Of a stretch of 64,000 nt of DNA, positions 45,780 through 55,016 are shown in pieces. Every line of letters begins with the position of its first letter. Position 1 is the first letter of the stretch. The stretch is taken from NCBI GenBank assembly GCA_963734725.1, contig CAVTIX010000019.1, positions 124,001 to 188,000 on the forward strand, written 5' to 3'. A program made the translations under genes and the position numbers. This DNA is from DASXKD01 sp963734725 (GTDB lineage: Bacteria; Actinomycetota; Actinomycetes; Streptosporangiales; Streptosporangiaceae). The notes beneath the pieces are model-generated. The model was not told the origin of the DNA. It was given only the letters and a program-made list of their open reading frames with translations, and did no database searches.

Positions 45780-47165
45780 ATGCAGGATTACAGCGGCTAC
45801 GGCGGTTACGGCCAGCCGCCGTCGGGAGACTACGGGCACACCGCGCCGTTGCCTCCGATGCCTCCTCCGCCGCCGCCCAGGCGGCGCGTCGGGCTGCTGA
45901 GTTACCTGGCTGTCGCGCTGGTGGCGGGCGCCCTGGGGGCGGGCACGGTGGTGGCCCTCTACCACCCGGCGGCGAGCAGCGCCGTGCCATCGGCGCAGCC
46001 GAGCTTTAGAGCACCCGTCCCGCTGCCCAGCACCGCGGTGCCCATCCCGAGCTCCGGCGGGACCGGGACCACCGGCGGGAGCCTGAGCAAGGTGCAGCAG
46101 GGCATCGTGATCATCAACACCACGCTGCAGTACAGCAGCGAACGGGCCGCGGGCACCGGCATGGTGATCAACGCGGGCAGCGGCCTGGTGCTGACGAACA
46201 ACCACGTCATCGAGAACGCCACCAAGATCACCGCGACGGTCGCGGCCACCGGCCAGAACTTCCCGGCCAAGGTGGTCGGCTACGACGTGACCGGTGACAT
46301 CGCGCTGATTCAGCTGCAGCACCCGTCCGGCCTGCACCAGGTCCCGCTCGGCGATTCCGGCAAGGTCAAGACCGGTGACGTGGTGACGGCCCTGGGCAAC
46401 GCGGAAGGGCAGAACGAGATCGTCCCCGCGACCGGGCACATCACCGGGGTCAACCGGTCCATCACGGCCAGCGACCAGGGCGGCGCGGTCACCTCGGAGA
46501 CGCTGCACGGGATGCTCCAGACCGACGCCGACATCGTGTCCGGCGACTCGGGCGGCCCGCTGGTCAACGCGGCCGGCCGGGTCATCGGCATGGACACGGC
46601 CGGCAACAACGTCCGCTTCCCCGACCAGCAGGCGGCGGCCGGCTTCGCCATCCCGATCAACACCGCGCTCTCGGTGGCCAGGGAGATCGCCGCGGGTCAC
46701 GCCAGCTCCACCATCTCGATCGGCTACCCGCCGTTCATCGGGATCTACGTCGGGCAGGGCACCAGCAGCGACCCGCAGCAGCAGGCCGCGGCGCAGCAGC
46801 AGCAGCAGAACAACGGCTTCGGCGGCGGGGGCGGATTCGGCGGTAACGGGTTCGGCGGTAACGGGTCCGGCAGCCAGAGCTGCTACACCAACGACTCCAA
46901 CCTGCCCGTCCCGTCCACGATCGCCCCGGCGAGCTCGGGCACCCTGGTCATCGGCACGATCTGCGGCAGCCCCGCCGCGGACGCGGGGGTGACGGCCGGA
47001 TCGGTCATCACCAGCGTGAACGGCCAGGCGGTCGGCGCGCCGCAGAGCCTGCACACGCAGATCGCGAAGTACGGGCCAGGCAGCACGGTGTCCCTCACCT
47101 GGGTCACCCCGTCCGGCCAGCACAAGACCGCGAGCGTGACCCTCACCGCGGGCCCGCCCCTGTAG
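45780..47165 (+). CDS. HtrA/DegP-like membrane-anchored serine protease with PDZ domain
   Basis: A Tyr/Gly/Pro-rich cytoplasmic N-terminus (about 40 residues) leads into one membrane helix (LLSYLAVALVAGALGAGTVVALY). The trypsin-like domain has His in LTNNHVIENA, Asp in YDVTGDIALIQL and Ser in GDSGGPLVNAAG. A Gln/Gly-rich linker precedes a C-terminal PDZ domain (SPAADAGVTAGSVITSVNGQ). Such proteases handle damaged envelope proteins. ATG 45780 has AAGG 10 bases upstream; GTGs at 45771 and 45774 are alternatives. Four Gly-Asn-Gly repeats make the linker. Confidence 0.9.
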   Translation: MQDYSGYGGYGQPPSGDYGHTAPLPPMPPPPPPRRRVGLLSYLAVALVAGALGAGTVVALYHPAASSAVPSAQPSFRAPVPLPSTAVPIPSSGGTGTTGGSLSKVQQGIVIINTTLQYSSERAAGTGMVINAGSGLVLTNNHVIENATKITATVAATGQNFPAKVVGYDVTGDIALIQLQHPSGLHQVPLGDSGKVKTGDVVTALGNAEGQNEIVPATGHITGVNRSITASDQGGAVTSETLHGMLQTDADIVSGDSGGPLVNAAGRVIGMDTAGNNVRFPDQQAAAGFAIPINTALSVAREIAAGHASSTISIGYPPFIGIYVGQGTSSDPQQQAAAQQQQQNNGFGGGGGFGGNGFGGNGSGSQSCYTNDSNLPVPSTIAPASSGTLVIGTICGSPAADAGVTAGSVITSVNGQAVGAPQSLHTQIAKYGPGSTVSLTWVTPSGQHKTASVTLTAGPPL

Positions 47166-47188
47166 GGGGCCCGGGCCCGGCAAGACCT

Positions 47189-47226
47189 GGCGCCTGAGGC
47201 GGTACCCGCTGGCCGCCTCAGGCGCC
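47189..47226. terminator. Perfect 14-bp inverted repeat terminator
   Basis: GGCGCCTGAGGCGG and its exact reverse complement around a 10-base loop lie between two convergent genes (protease and sugar transporter), 24 bases after one stop and 14 before the other. It can serve both directions. Confidence 0.8.
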
Positions 47227-47239
47227 GTCGCGTCCGGCC

Positions 47240-48697
47240 TCAGGTCACCTTGTGCAGCACGGACTCCTTCTGCTGCTTGTCGAAGACCCGGACGATCTCC
47301 TCGACCGGCAGTTCCTTGGTCTCGGGCAGGAACTTCCAGACGAACACGATGGCCAGCGCGCACAGGCCGGCGAAGACCACCAGGACGCCGTCCAGGCCGA
47401 TCGCATTCTGGCTGACCGGGAAGACCTCGATGATGAGGAAGTTGGCCAGCCAGTCGATCATCGCGCAGAAGGCGGCCGCCTGGCCGCGGACCGCGGTGGG
47501 GAAGACCTCGCCCTGCAGGGTCCAGCCGGTGCCGCCGACGCCGACCGCGAACGAGGCGATGAAGGCGTCCAGGCCGATCATGATGACGACCAGCTGGAAC
47601 GTCCCGCTCAGGAAGGCGATACCCAGGGCGGCGATCAGCGCGGAGATGATCATCCCGGTGTAGCCGCCGATGGCCAGCGGCTTGCGGCCGAACTTGTCGA
47701 TCCAGCGGAAGCCCAGGTAGGTGGCGGCCACGTTGACCGCCGTCATGATCAGGGTGACCTCCACCCCGGCCACCGTGGTGTCCACCAGCGAGGCGTGCGC
47801 GCCGGAGAAGTACGGCCCGAGCAGGTGCGGCCCGTAGTACAGCGGCACGTTGATCCCGGTGATCTGCTGGAAGATGAAGAACACGCTGACCACGATCAGC
47901 GCCCGCCGCACCCCTGGCGTCCAGGCCCGGCGCCGCGACGCACGGCTGCCGCCCTCGGCCTGTTCCACCACCTCCGCGGCGCGCCGGGCATCGTCCTCGC
48001 TGACGTCCTGCACGCCGAGCGTGGCCATGGCCTTGCGCACTTCGTCGTACTTACCGTGCCGCAGCAGCCACCGCGGTGACTCCGGCATGCGGGAGCGCAT
48101 CACCAGCCCGATCAGGGCCGGCACGGCACCCAGGCCGAGCACCAGCCGCCAGCCGGAGGAGGCCGCACTGGCCGGCCAGGCGGCGAAGATGATCAGCGCC
48201 ACGATGTAGGCGACCAGGATGCCGACCGTGATCATCCACTGCTGGAGCATGCTCAGCGACCCGCGCCGGTTCTTCGGCGCGTACTCGGCGATGTAGGCGG
48301 TGGCGATGGCCGAGTCCGCGCCGATGGCCACCCCGATCAGCGTCCGCGCGATGAGCAGGACCGAGGCATGCCAGGTGACGGCGGACAGGATCGAGCCGAC
48401 CGCGTAGATGCCGGCGTCGATGACCAGCAGCGGCTTGCGGCCGAACCGGTCCGCGACCGGCCCGGCCAGGATCGCTCCGGCGGCCGCGCCCAGCGAGGCC
48501 CCGGAGACCAGGTAGCCCAGGGCTAGGCCCTGCAGGTGGTAGGGCACGAAGTTCAGCGCCGAGCCGATGTTGGAGGTGTCGTAGCCGAACAGGAATCCGC
48601 CCAGCGTGGCCAGCAGCGTGAGCTGCCAGTAGAACGCGGACGGCACCTGTTCGTCGAGTTTGGTGAGGATGTTGCCGTTCGTCGCGGGCTGAGCCAT
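47240..48697 (-). CDS. MFS sugar transporter (sugar porter family)
   Basis: A 485-residue transporter with 12 predicted helices and the sugar porter signatures GFLFGYDTSNIG, GPVADRFGRKP, RTLIGVAIGADSAIATAYIAEYAPKNRRG, PESPRWLL, QQITGINVPLYYGP, and PETKELPVEEI at the C-terminal end. It would import a sugar or polyol by proton symport. The start at ATG 48697 follows a GGGAGC site. No regulator or sugar catabolic gene adjoins it. Confidence 0.92.
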   Translation of the reverse strand: MAQPATNGNILTKLDEQVPSAFYWQLTLLATLGGFLFGYDTSNIGSALNFVPYHLQGLALGYLVSGASLGAAAGAILAGPVADRFGRKPLLVIDAGIYAVGSILSAVTWHASVLLIARTLIGVAIGADSAIATAYIAEYAPKNRRGSLSMLQQWMITVGILVAYIVALIIFAAWPASAASSGWRLVLGLGAVPALIGLVMRSRMPESPRWLLRHGKYDEVRKAMATLGVQDVSEDDARRAAEVVEQAEGGSRASRRRAWTPGVRRALIVVSVFFIFQQITGINVPLYYGPHLLGPYFSGAHASLVDTTVAGVEVTLIMTAVNVAATYLGFRWIDKFGRKPLAIGGYTGMIISALIAALGIAFLSGTFQLVVIMIGLDAFIASFAVGVGGTGWTLQGEVFPTAVRGQAAAFCAMIDWLANFLIIEVFPVSQNAIGLDGVLVVFAGLCALAIVFVWKFLPETKELPVEEIVRVFDKQQKESVLHKVT

Positions 48698-48890
48698 GGG
48701 TGCGCTCCCTTGCTGCCATTCGATTAGCGCGCCTCCTCTTCCCGGACCGAAGCAAGATGAACATGACCCGGACAAAATCCCCGGACCCGCCTCCGCCGCC
48801 CAGCCTCGCCAGCACCTCAACCGTGTACGCGGCATCCACGCCGCACGAGCGGAGAGACGGCCCGTCGCGGCGCCGCAGGCGTAGGTTGAG

Positions 48891-49301
48891 GTGGTGGCTA
48901 CCGTGAGCGTTCGTTACATCGTGCACGACGTCGATGCGGCCATCGACTTCTACTGCCGGAACCTGGGCTTCACCGAGGTGATGCACCCGGCGCCGACCTT
49001 CGCCATGCTGGCGCGGGGCGACCTGCGGCTGGTGCTCAGCGCCGCGGGCGGCGGCCCCGGCGGCGGCCAGGCCATGCCGGACGGCCGCCTGCCCGAGCCA
49101 GGCGGCTGGAACCGCTTCTCCCTCGAGGTCCCCGATCTGGCGGCCAAGGTCGAGGAACTGCGGCAGCAGGGTGCTCATTTCCGCAACGAGATCGTCACCG
49201 GCGTGGGCGGCAACCAGATCCTGCTGGAGGACCCGTCCGGCAACCCGGTGGAGCTCTTCGAGCCGACCAGGCCCGAGGCCAGGCTGTCCCGGCCGTCGTG
49301 A
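48891..49301 (+). CDS. VOC family protein
   Basis: A 136-residue glyoxalase-fold protein: VRYIVHDVDAAIDFYCRNLGFTEV and a C-terminal ILLEDPSGNPVELFEPTRP with the Glu ligand. The function is unknown; many relatives are annotated as antibiotic resistance or dioxygenase-like. GTG at 48891, 48894 or 48903 could be the start; none has a strong ribosome site. Divergent from the sugar transporter across a gap of about 190 bases in which I see no gene. Confidence 0.8.
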   Translation: MVATVSVRYIVHDVDAAIDFYCRNLGFTEVMHPAPTFAMLARGDLRLVLSAAGGGPGGGQAMPDGRLPEPGGWNRFSLEVPDLAAKVEELRQQGAHFRNEIVTGVGGNQILLEDPSGNPVELFEPTRPEARLSRPS

Positions 49302-49356
49302 GCTTACCGGGCCCGAGGGGTTCAAAAGGCGGCCCGAGGTCGTCACACTGGATCAC

Positions 49357-50757
49357 GTGTACGACTACGACGTGCTGGTTATCGGCTCGGGGCCCGGCGG
49401 CCAGAAGGCGGCCATCGCCGCGGCCAAGCTCGAGCGCCGGGTGGCGATCGTCGAGCGCAAGGACATGATCGGGGGCGTGTGCCTGAACACGGGCACGATC
49501 CCGTCCAAGACCCTGCGCGAGGCGATCCTCTACCTGACCGGCCTGGACCAGCGGGAGATGTACGGGCAGAGCTACCGGGTCAAGGACGAGATCACCATCG
49601 CCGACCTGGCCGCGCGCACCAGCCACGTCGTCGGCCGTGAGATGGAAGTGGTGCGCAGCCAGCTGTCCCGTAACCGCGTCACCACCATGACCGGAACGGG
49701 CAGCTTCCTCGACCCGCACACGGTGGAAGTGGACGGCGGCGACGGCCGGGTCCGCCGGGTCACCGCGGACAAGATCGTCATCGCCACCGGCACCCGGCCT
49801 GCCCGCCCGGCCAGTGTCGAGTTCGACGAGCGCACCGTCATCGATTCCGACGGGATCGTTCACCTGCAGACGGTCCCGCGCTCGATGGTGGTGGCGGGCG
49901 CCGGCGTGATCGGGATCGAGTACGCGTCCATGTTCGCGGCCCTCGGCACCAAGGTCACCGTGGTGGAGCAGCGTGAGCGGATGCTCGAGTTCTGCGACGT
50001 CGAGGTGGTCGAGGCGCTCAAGTACCACCTGCGCGACCTCGCCGTCACCTTCCGGTTCGGGGAGACCGTGTCCTCGGTCGAGGCCCGGCCGGAGGGTGCC
50101 ATCGCGACGCTGCTGAGCGGGAAGAAGATTCCCGCCAACACGGTCATGTACTCGGCCGGACGGCAGGGGGCCAGCGAGGATCTCAACCTCGACGCGGCGG
50201 GCCTGACCGCCGACAAGCGCGGCCGGATCGTGGTGGACGAGTTCTTCAGGACCACGGTGCCGAACATCTACGCGGTCGGCGACGTGATCGGTTTTCCCGC
50301 CCTGGCGGCCACGTCGATGGAACAGGGCAGGCTCGCGGCGCTGCACGCCTGCGGGGAGCCGTTGCACGCGCTCGGGCACATACAGCCGATCGGCATCTAC
50401 AGCATTCCCGAGATCAGTTACGTCGGGCGGACCGAGGAACAGCTCACCCACGACAACGTGCCCTTCGAGGTGGGCGTCTCGCGCTACCGGGAGCTGGCCC
50501 GCGGGCAGATCATCGGAGATTCCTACGGAGTGCTCAAGCTCCTGGTGTCGCTGGATACCCACTCCCTGCTCGGGGTCCACGTGTTCGGCACCGGTGCCAC
50601 CGAACTCGTCCACATCGGCCAGGCCGTCATGGGCTGCGGCGGCACGGTCGACTATCTCGTCGACGCCGTCTTCAACTACCCGACCCTGGCCGAGGCGTAC
50701 AAGGTGGCCGCCCTGGACGCGATGAACAAGATGCGGCAGATCGCCCGGTTCGCCTGA
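49357..50757 (+). CDS. sthA: Soluble NAD(P) transhydrogenase (Si-specific)
   Basis: A 466-residue flavoprotein, the usual SthA length when started at GTG 49357. Motifs: FAD-binding VLVIGSGPGGQKAAIAAAKL, GGVCLNTGTIPSKT, NAD-binding VVAGAGVIGIEYASMF, and IYAVGDVIGFPALA. In the redox motif the second Cys of the disulfide reductases is replaced by Thr, the mark of SthA. It moves hydride between NADPH and NAD, balancing cofactor pools. The dimerisation domain ends with AVFNYPTLAEAYKVAALDA. No frame problems. Confidence 0.93.
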   Translation: MYDYDVLVIGSGPGGQKAAIAAAKLERRVAIVERKDMIGGVCLNTGTIPSKTLREAILYLTGLDQREMYGQSYRVKDEITIADLAARTSHVVGREMEVVRSQLSRNRVTTMTGTGSFLDPHTVEVDGGDGRVRRVTADKIVIATGTRPARPASVEFDERTVIDSDGIVHLQTVPRSMVVAGAGVIGIEYASMFAALGTKVTVVEQRERMLEFCDVEVVEALKYHLRDLAVTFRFGETVSSVEARPEGAIATLLSGKKIPANTVMYSAGRQGASEDLNLDAAGLTADKRGRIVVDEFFRTTVPNIYAVGDVIGFPALAATSMEQGRLAALHACGEPLHALGHIQPIGIYSIPEISYVGRTEEQLTHDNVPFEVGVSRYRELARGQIIGDSYGVLKLLVSLDTHSLLGVHVFGTGATELVHIGQAVMGCGGTVDYLVDAVFNYPTLAEAYKVAALDAMNKMRQIARFA

Positions 50758-50780
50758 GGCGTTCGGTGCACCATGGATCC

Positions 50781-51098
50781 ATGGCTGCCAACGACGTCAC
50801 CGAACCCGCCGTCCAGGCCCTGATCGCCGCGATCAACGCCGGGGACCGCGAGGCGTTCTTCGCCGCGCTCACCCCGGACGCCACGATGTCCGACGACGGC
50901 ACCGACCGCGACCTGGCCGGCTGGGCCGACCGGGAGATCTTCACCGTGCACGGCCACCTCGACGTCGTCTCGGCGCGGGACGGCGGGCGGTCGCTGATCG
51001 CCGCCTACCGCAACGACACCTGGGGCGAGATGCGCACCAAGTGGGCCTTTACCATTGCCGACGGCAAGATCAGCCGTTTCGAGACCGGCCAGGCCTGA
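50781..51098 (+). CDS. SnoaL/NTF2-like small protein
   Basis: A 105-residue protein with the pattern of the NTF2-like cone fold: AVQALIAAINAGDREAFFAALTPDATMSDDG and KWAFTIADGKISRFETGQ. Members are small enzymes or binding proteins (for example SnoaL cyclases), but this one has no distinctive catalytic residues that I can name. It begins with ATG 50781, 24 bases after sthA, and may be co-transcribed with it. Confidence 0.75.
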   Translation: MAANDVTEPAVQALIAAINAGDREAFFAALTPDATMSDDGTDRDLAGWADREIFTVHGHLDVVSARDGGRSLIAAYRNDTWGEMRTKWAFTIADGKISRFETGQA

Positions 51099-51143
51099 AC
51101 CGCTCCGGTAAAACCATCGTCACCGAGGAGTTCGGCGAAATCC

Positions 51144-51881
51144 CTACGTGAGCTCGCGGAGGTACTGGGGGAGCATCTCGCGCCAGGTGTGCCACTGGTG
51201 CGCCCACTGCGGCCCCCAGTTGTCCACCCGGTTGGGGATGCCCTTGTCGCCGAGGACCGCGGCCATCCGCCACGACTCGCCGACGTCCTCCCATTCGCCT
51301 TCTCCGGACGCCAGGATCACCCGCCGCTGCCGCAGCCGGTCCAGCTGCGGGCCCTCGAGCCCGGGCAGGAACTGCAGCGGCGCGGAGTAGAACAGGTCCT
51401 GGCTCCAGGCTTCGTCGTAGAAGCGCTCGATCCGGTAGCTGCCGCTCATCCCGATGGCCGCGCCGAACACGTCCGGATACCGGCACAGCACCGCCACCGC
51501 GTTGAACGCGCCGATCGAGGCGCCGGTGGTGATCACGTCGATGGCCTGGCCGCCCAGGTCGGCGTGGATGGCCGGCACGACCTCCGACCTGACGAACTCG
51601 TGGAACTGGCCGAGCAGCCACAGCCGGTGCTCGACCGATCCCGCCTTCGTCACCATCGCCTGCCCGGCCACGCTGTCCACCGAGTACAGCTTGATCCGGC
51701 CCTCGGCCAGCAGCGGCCCGCACGCGTTGACCAGGCCGTGCCGCTCGATCTCCTCGGCGTCGCCGCCCGCCGACGGGAACACCAGCACCGGCACGCCGAG
51801 CACGCCCCAGCGCACGACGGTGACGTGGGCCTGCAGGCGTTCGGAGAACCACCGCTCCCTGACCCTCAGGTCATCACTCAT
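51144..51881 (-). CDS. Putative esterase (esterase D/PF00756 type)
   Basis: A 245-residue alpha/beta hydrolase: nucleophile elbow TTGASIGAFNAVA (GxSxG), VPVLVFPSAGGDAEEIER at the N-terminal strand, and a C-terminal HQWHTWREMLPQYL that supplies the catalytic His. It resembles the mycolyltransferase/enterochelin esterase superfamily but without a signal peptide. ATG 51881 begins the conserved part. It lies just downstream of another PF00756 hydrolase on the same strand (about 36 bases), and the two probably form an operon. Confidence 0.85.
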   Translation of the reverse strand: MSDDLRVRERWFSERLQAHVTVVRWGVLGVPVLVFPSAGGDAEEIERHGLVNACGPLLAEGRIKLYSVDSVAGQAMVTKAGSVEHRLWLLGQFHEFVRSEVVPAIHADLGGQAIDVITTGASIGAFNAVAVLCRYPDVFGAAIGMSGSYRIERFYDEAWSQDLFYSAPLQFLPGLEGPQLDRLRQRRVILASGEGEWEDVGESWRMAAVLGDKGIPNRVDNWGPQWAHQWHTWREMLPQYLRELT

Positions 51882-51916
51882 GGCAACACGCGCACACATT
51901 GCTCACGCATAAATCC

Positions 51917-53077
51917 TCACTCGTAGATGAATTTCTGTGGACCCGGGAAAATCCACGACAGCCCGTCCCGCAGCCGGTCTCGCCAGTTCTCCCAGTTGTG
52001 CCCGTCGCGGGCCTCGACGTAGCGGACGGTCATCCCGGCCGCCTCGAACACCGGCACCATCGACCGGTTCCGGATGATGAGCGGCTCGTAGACGCCGCAG
52101 CTGACGAAGATCCGGTCGGCGACCCGGCGCGGCGCGGCCCGGAACCGGTTGACGAACCGGACCACCGGCTCGAACACCGGCCCGCCGCCGTGGTCGTTTC
52201 CGATATCGGTGAAGACGAACGAGCCGGACTGCAGCAGCAGCGACCCGTAGACCTCCGGGTGGCGGTAGGCGGTGGCCAGCGAGGCGACGGCGCCGAAGCT
52301 CGAGCCCATCAGGCACCGCCCGGACGGCGTGCCGGCCAGCGGGAGCTCGGCCTCGAGCCGGGGCAGCAGTTCGGCCGTCAGGAAGCGGGCGTGCGCCGCC
52401 GAGTTGGCGTACTCGGCCAGCCGGTCGCCCGGGTAGACGAAGGCGGCGACCAGTTCGGCCACGTCGAGCCGGTGGATGAGGTTGTCCAGCACGGTCTTGG
52501 CGGCGGCGTACCGCAGGTAGTCCCCGCCGTCGTGCACGATCAGCAGCGGGTAGCGAGCGGTCCGGCGGAACCTGGCCGGCAGGTAGAGCGTGACCGGGCA
52601 GTCGCGGCGCAGCGCCCGGCTCGGCACCACCATGTCCACCAGCGACCCGGGCCGGGCCTCAGGGTCAGCCAGCGTCCACGACGGTATCTCGTGCCCGTGC
52701 GCGTAGCAGACCGAGGAACTGCCGACCGGGCTCTGCGCGAGGCGGGGGTTCAGCGGGTCGTTGATCCGCTCGCGCTGCCCGCCCCTGGCCAGCTCCAGCT
52801 GGTACTCGACCCGGGAGCCCTCGGGCAGCTCGAGCACCACGTACCACAGGTCGGTGCCGCGCAGCCGGCGCAGCGGCAGGTGGTCGGGCAGGCCGAAGAT
52901 CCGGTGGATGAGGAACACCTCGTCGGCCTCGCCCCGGTACAGGAACGTACACCGGGCCCCCTCGACCACCGGCACCTCGTGCCGGGCCAGGAACCGGTCC
53001 ACCGCCGCCGCGTCCAGCGGCCGCCGCTCGCGCAGCCGGTTGATGGCGAGCTTGCGGCTGACCGGCGGGCCGCTCAC
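51917..53077 (-). CDS. Enterochelin esterase-like alpha/beta hydrolase
   Basis: A 386-residue protein with an N-terminal beta-rich domain (FLYRGEADEVFLIHRIFGLPDHLPLRRL, reminiscent of the Fes substrate domain) and a C-terminal esterase domain. The latter has LLIVHDGGDYLRY, nucleophile MGSSFGAVASL and a His in DGHNWENWRDRL. Fes-type enzymes hydrolyse siderophore triesters; the substrate here is unknown. The GTG at 53077 coincides with the boundary of an IS110 remnant, so its promoter region has been replaced. With its neighbours it may belong to a peptide-metabolite locus. Confidence 0.85.
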   Translation of the reverse strand: MSGPPVSRKLAINRLRERRPLDAAAVDRFLARHEVPVVEGARCTFLYRGEADEVFLIHRIFGLPDHLPLRRLRGTDLWYVVLELPEGSRVEYQLELARGGQRERINDPLNPRLAQSPVGSSSVCYAHGHEIPSWTLADPEARPGSLVDMVVPSRALRRDCPVTLYLPARFRRTARYPLLIVHDGGDYLRYAAAKTVLDNLIHRLDVAELVAAFVYPGDRLAEYANSAAHARFLTAELLPRLEAELPLAGTPSGRCLMGSSFGAVASLATAYRHPEVYGSLLLQSGSFVFTDIGNDHGGGPVFEPVVRFVNRFRAAPRRVADRIFVSCGVYEPLIIRNRSMVPVFEAAGMTVRYVEARDGHNWENWRDRLRDGLSWIFPGPQKFIYE

Positions 53078-54083
53078 CGTGGTGCCGGTCAGCCCGAACG
53101 CGATCAAGACCTGGCGCGACGGCGAGGTGCTGTCCGGCGCCAAGTCCGACGCCGGGGACGCCGCGGTGATCGCCGAGTACCTGCGGCTGCGCGCGCGCCG
53201 GCTCAGGGCCGCTGCCCCCTACTCCGACGAGACGCTCGCGTTGCGCACCGCCGTGCGGGCCCGCGGCAACCTGGTCGAGATGCGGGTCGCGGCCACCAAC
53301 CAGCTGTCCGCGCTGCTGGACGCGCACTGGCCCGGCGCCAAGGCGGTCTTCGCCGACGTCGAGTCGCCGATCAGCCTGGAGTTCCTGACCCGCTACCCGA
53401 CCCCGGCCGCCGCCGCGCACCTGGGCGAGAAGCGGATGGCGGCCTTCCTGGTCAAGCACGGCTACTCCGGCCGCCGGGCCGCCGCCGAGCTGCTCGCGCG
53501 CCTGCGCGCCGCCCCGGCGGGCACCGGCCGCGAAGCGCTCACCGAGGCGCTCCGCGACGCCGTGCTCGCCGCCGTCGGCGTCCTCACGGCCCTGAACGCC
53601 GCGGTCAAGAGCCTCGACCGCTCGGTGGCCGCCCACCTCGGGGAGCACCCGGACGGGAAGATCTTCACGTCGCTGCCAAGGTCGGGTCAGGTCAACGCCG
53701 CCCAGGTGCTCGCCGAGTGGGGCGACTGCCGCCAAGCCTACGACGGCCCCAACTCCGTCGCCGCCCTCGCCGGCGTCACCCCGGTCACCAGCCAGTCGGG
53801 CAAGCACCGGGACGTGCACTTCCGCTGGGCCTGCAACAAGCGGTTCCGCGTCGCTGTCACGACCTTCGCCGATAACAGCCGGCACGCCAGCCCCTGGGCC
53901 GCCAAGATCTACAGCGACGCCCGCGCCCGCGGCAAGGACCACCCCCATGCCGTCCGGATCCTCGCCCGCGCCTGGATCCGCGTCATATGGCCCTGCTGGC
54001 TCAACGGCGTCCCCTACGACCCCGCCCAGCACGGCGCCGCTGCCGCACTCGCCGAACAATCGGGTAAGCAAATCGCGGCCTGA
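53078..54083 (+). mobile_element. IS110-family transposase, 5'-truncated
   Basis: About 330 residues of an IS110 transposase remain, open from the junction near 53078. They cover VVPVSPNAIKTWRDG, the last acidic residues of the DEDD domain (GAKSDAGDAAVIAEYL), a coiled-coil middle, and the C-terminal PF02371 region. This has SLPRSGQVNAAQVLAEWGD and VAALAGVTPVTSQSGKHRDVHFRW. The first about 85 residues, which hold the first catalytic Asp and Glu, and the upstream guide-RNA-bearing end are missing. It is therefore not functional. Confidence 0.88.
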
Positions 54084-54092
54084 GTGCCGGGG

Positions 54093-55016
54093 TCACGCCG
54101 CCTGCCGCGTGGTCACGTGCCCGTCCTCGCCGAGGACCCGGGTCCCGGGCGGCCAGCCGCCGTCGGGGACCTCGATCCGGGTGCCGGTCTCCAGCAGGAC
54201 GCACCGGGCCGGGGAGAACCGCCGGGCGAAGACCGCCATCCGGGGTGTGTCGTCGAGCAGCAGCCGGGCGCGCGCGTGCGGCAGCAGCACCACGTCGCGC
54301 AGCAGGCTCAGCCCGCTGCCGTACACCTCGGGGTGCCCGGGTCCCTGCGGCGCGCGGTCGTGGAAGAGCACGATCCGGTCGGCCAGCGCCATCGCCCCGG
54401 CCGACCAGGCGATCACCGGCGCCGACCGCAGCGCCGCGGCGATGTTGAACAGGTGCAGCACCTCGGCCAGCACGCCCACGTGCCCGCCCGCGATGACCAG
54501 GGCGGCCGCGTCCGCCAGCACCGCCGACACCTCGGCGCGATGCCCGGCGATCACCGGCCGGTCGTGCGGGGACAGCCGCTGGAAGAACTCGCCGCGCGCG
54601 CCGTTGACCCGGCGCAGGTGCGCCGCGTCAAGCTCGCGGACCGCGGCCACCGCGTCCTCGACGGCCGCGGCGCCGGCCAGCCCGGCCCGCCGCTGCACCG
54701 CGTAGGCCGCCCGCAGCGCGTAGTCCAGCCGGAGCAGGTACAGCTCCTGCAGTTCGGCGAGCACGGCGGCCAGCTCGCGCTCTCCGGCGAAGTACTCCGG
54801 GTCGCGGTCCTGCACGTCCAGCCATCGCCGGTACAGGCCCAGGTTGACCGCGCGCCCGCCGAGATGCGCGGTCAGCTCGGCGTCGTCCGGCTCGCGCTCC
54901 TGCCATCCGGCCGTGATCGCGGCCACCGGCCCGGCCAGGTCCGGGTCCGGAAACAGCGACCGGGCCACCCCCTCGAGCGTCGGCCTGCGCTGCGGTCCGA
55001 GCAGGATGGTCCTCAC
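54093..55016 (-). CDS. Peptidase S51-like / type 1 glutamine amidotransferase-like protein
   Basis: A 307-residue protein. The C-terminal half has the flavodoxin-like fold of the S51 family: LVIAGGHVGVLAEVL, the probable nucleophile Ser in VIAWSAGAMALADRIVLFHD, and ARFSPARC-like strands near the end. S51 enzymes (cyanophycinase, peptidase E) cleave unusual Asp-type peptides. The N-terminal about 130 residues are helical and not recognised. Its ATG overlaps the stop of the upstream ATP-grasp ligase (ATGA), a tight functional link. The C-terminus lies 10 bases from the IS110 remnant. Confidence 0.75.
   Translation of the reverse strand: MRTILLGPQRRPTLEGVARSLFPDPDLAGPVAAITAGWQEREPDDAELTAHLGGRAVNLGLYRRWLDVQDRDPEYFAGERELAAVLAELQELYLLRLDYALRAAYAVQRRAGLAGAAAVEDAVAAVRELDAAHLRRVNGARGEFFQRLSPHDRPVIAGHRAEVSAVLADAAALVIAGGHVGVLAEVLHLFNIAAALRSAPVIAWSAGAMALADRIVLFHDRAPQGPGHPEVYGSGLSLLRDVVLLPHARARLLLDDTPRMAVFARRFSPARCVLLETGTRIEVPDGGWPPGTRVLGEDGHVTTRQAA

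Noticed and set aside
33130..48840. A shared 17-mer ACGCGGCATCCACGCCG in the gaps near 33145 and 48830
   Set aside because: A match of this length is expected by chance in a window of this size and GC content, and the surroundings align poorly.
51899..53875. A 658-codon frame opposite the esterase and along the IS110 fragment
   Set aside because: Its first part is antisense to a conserved esterase and the second is the wrong frame of the transposase.
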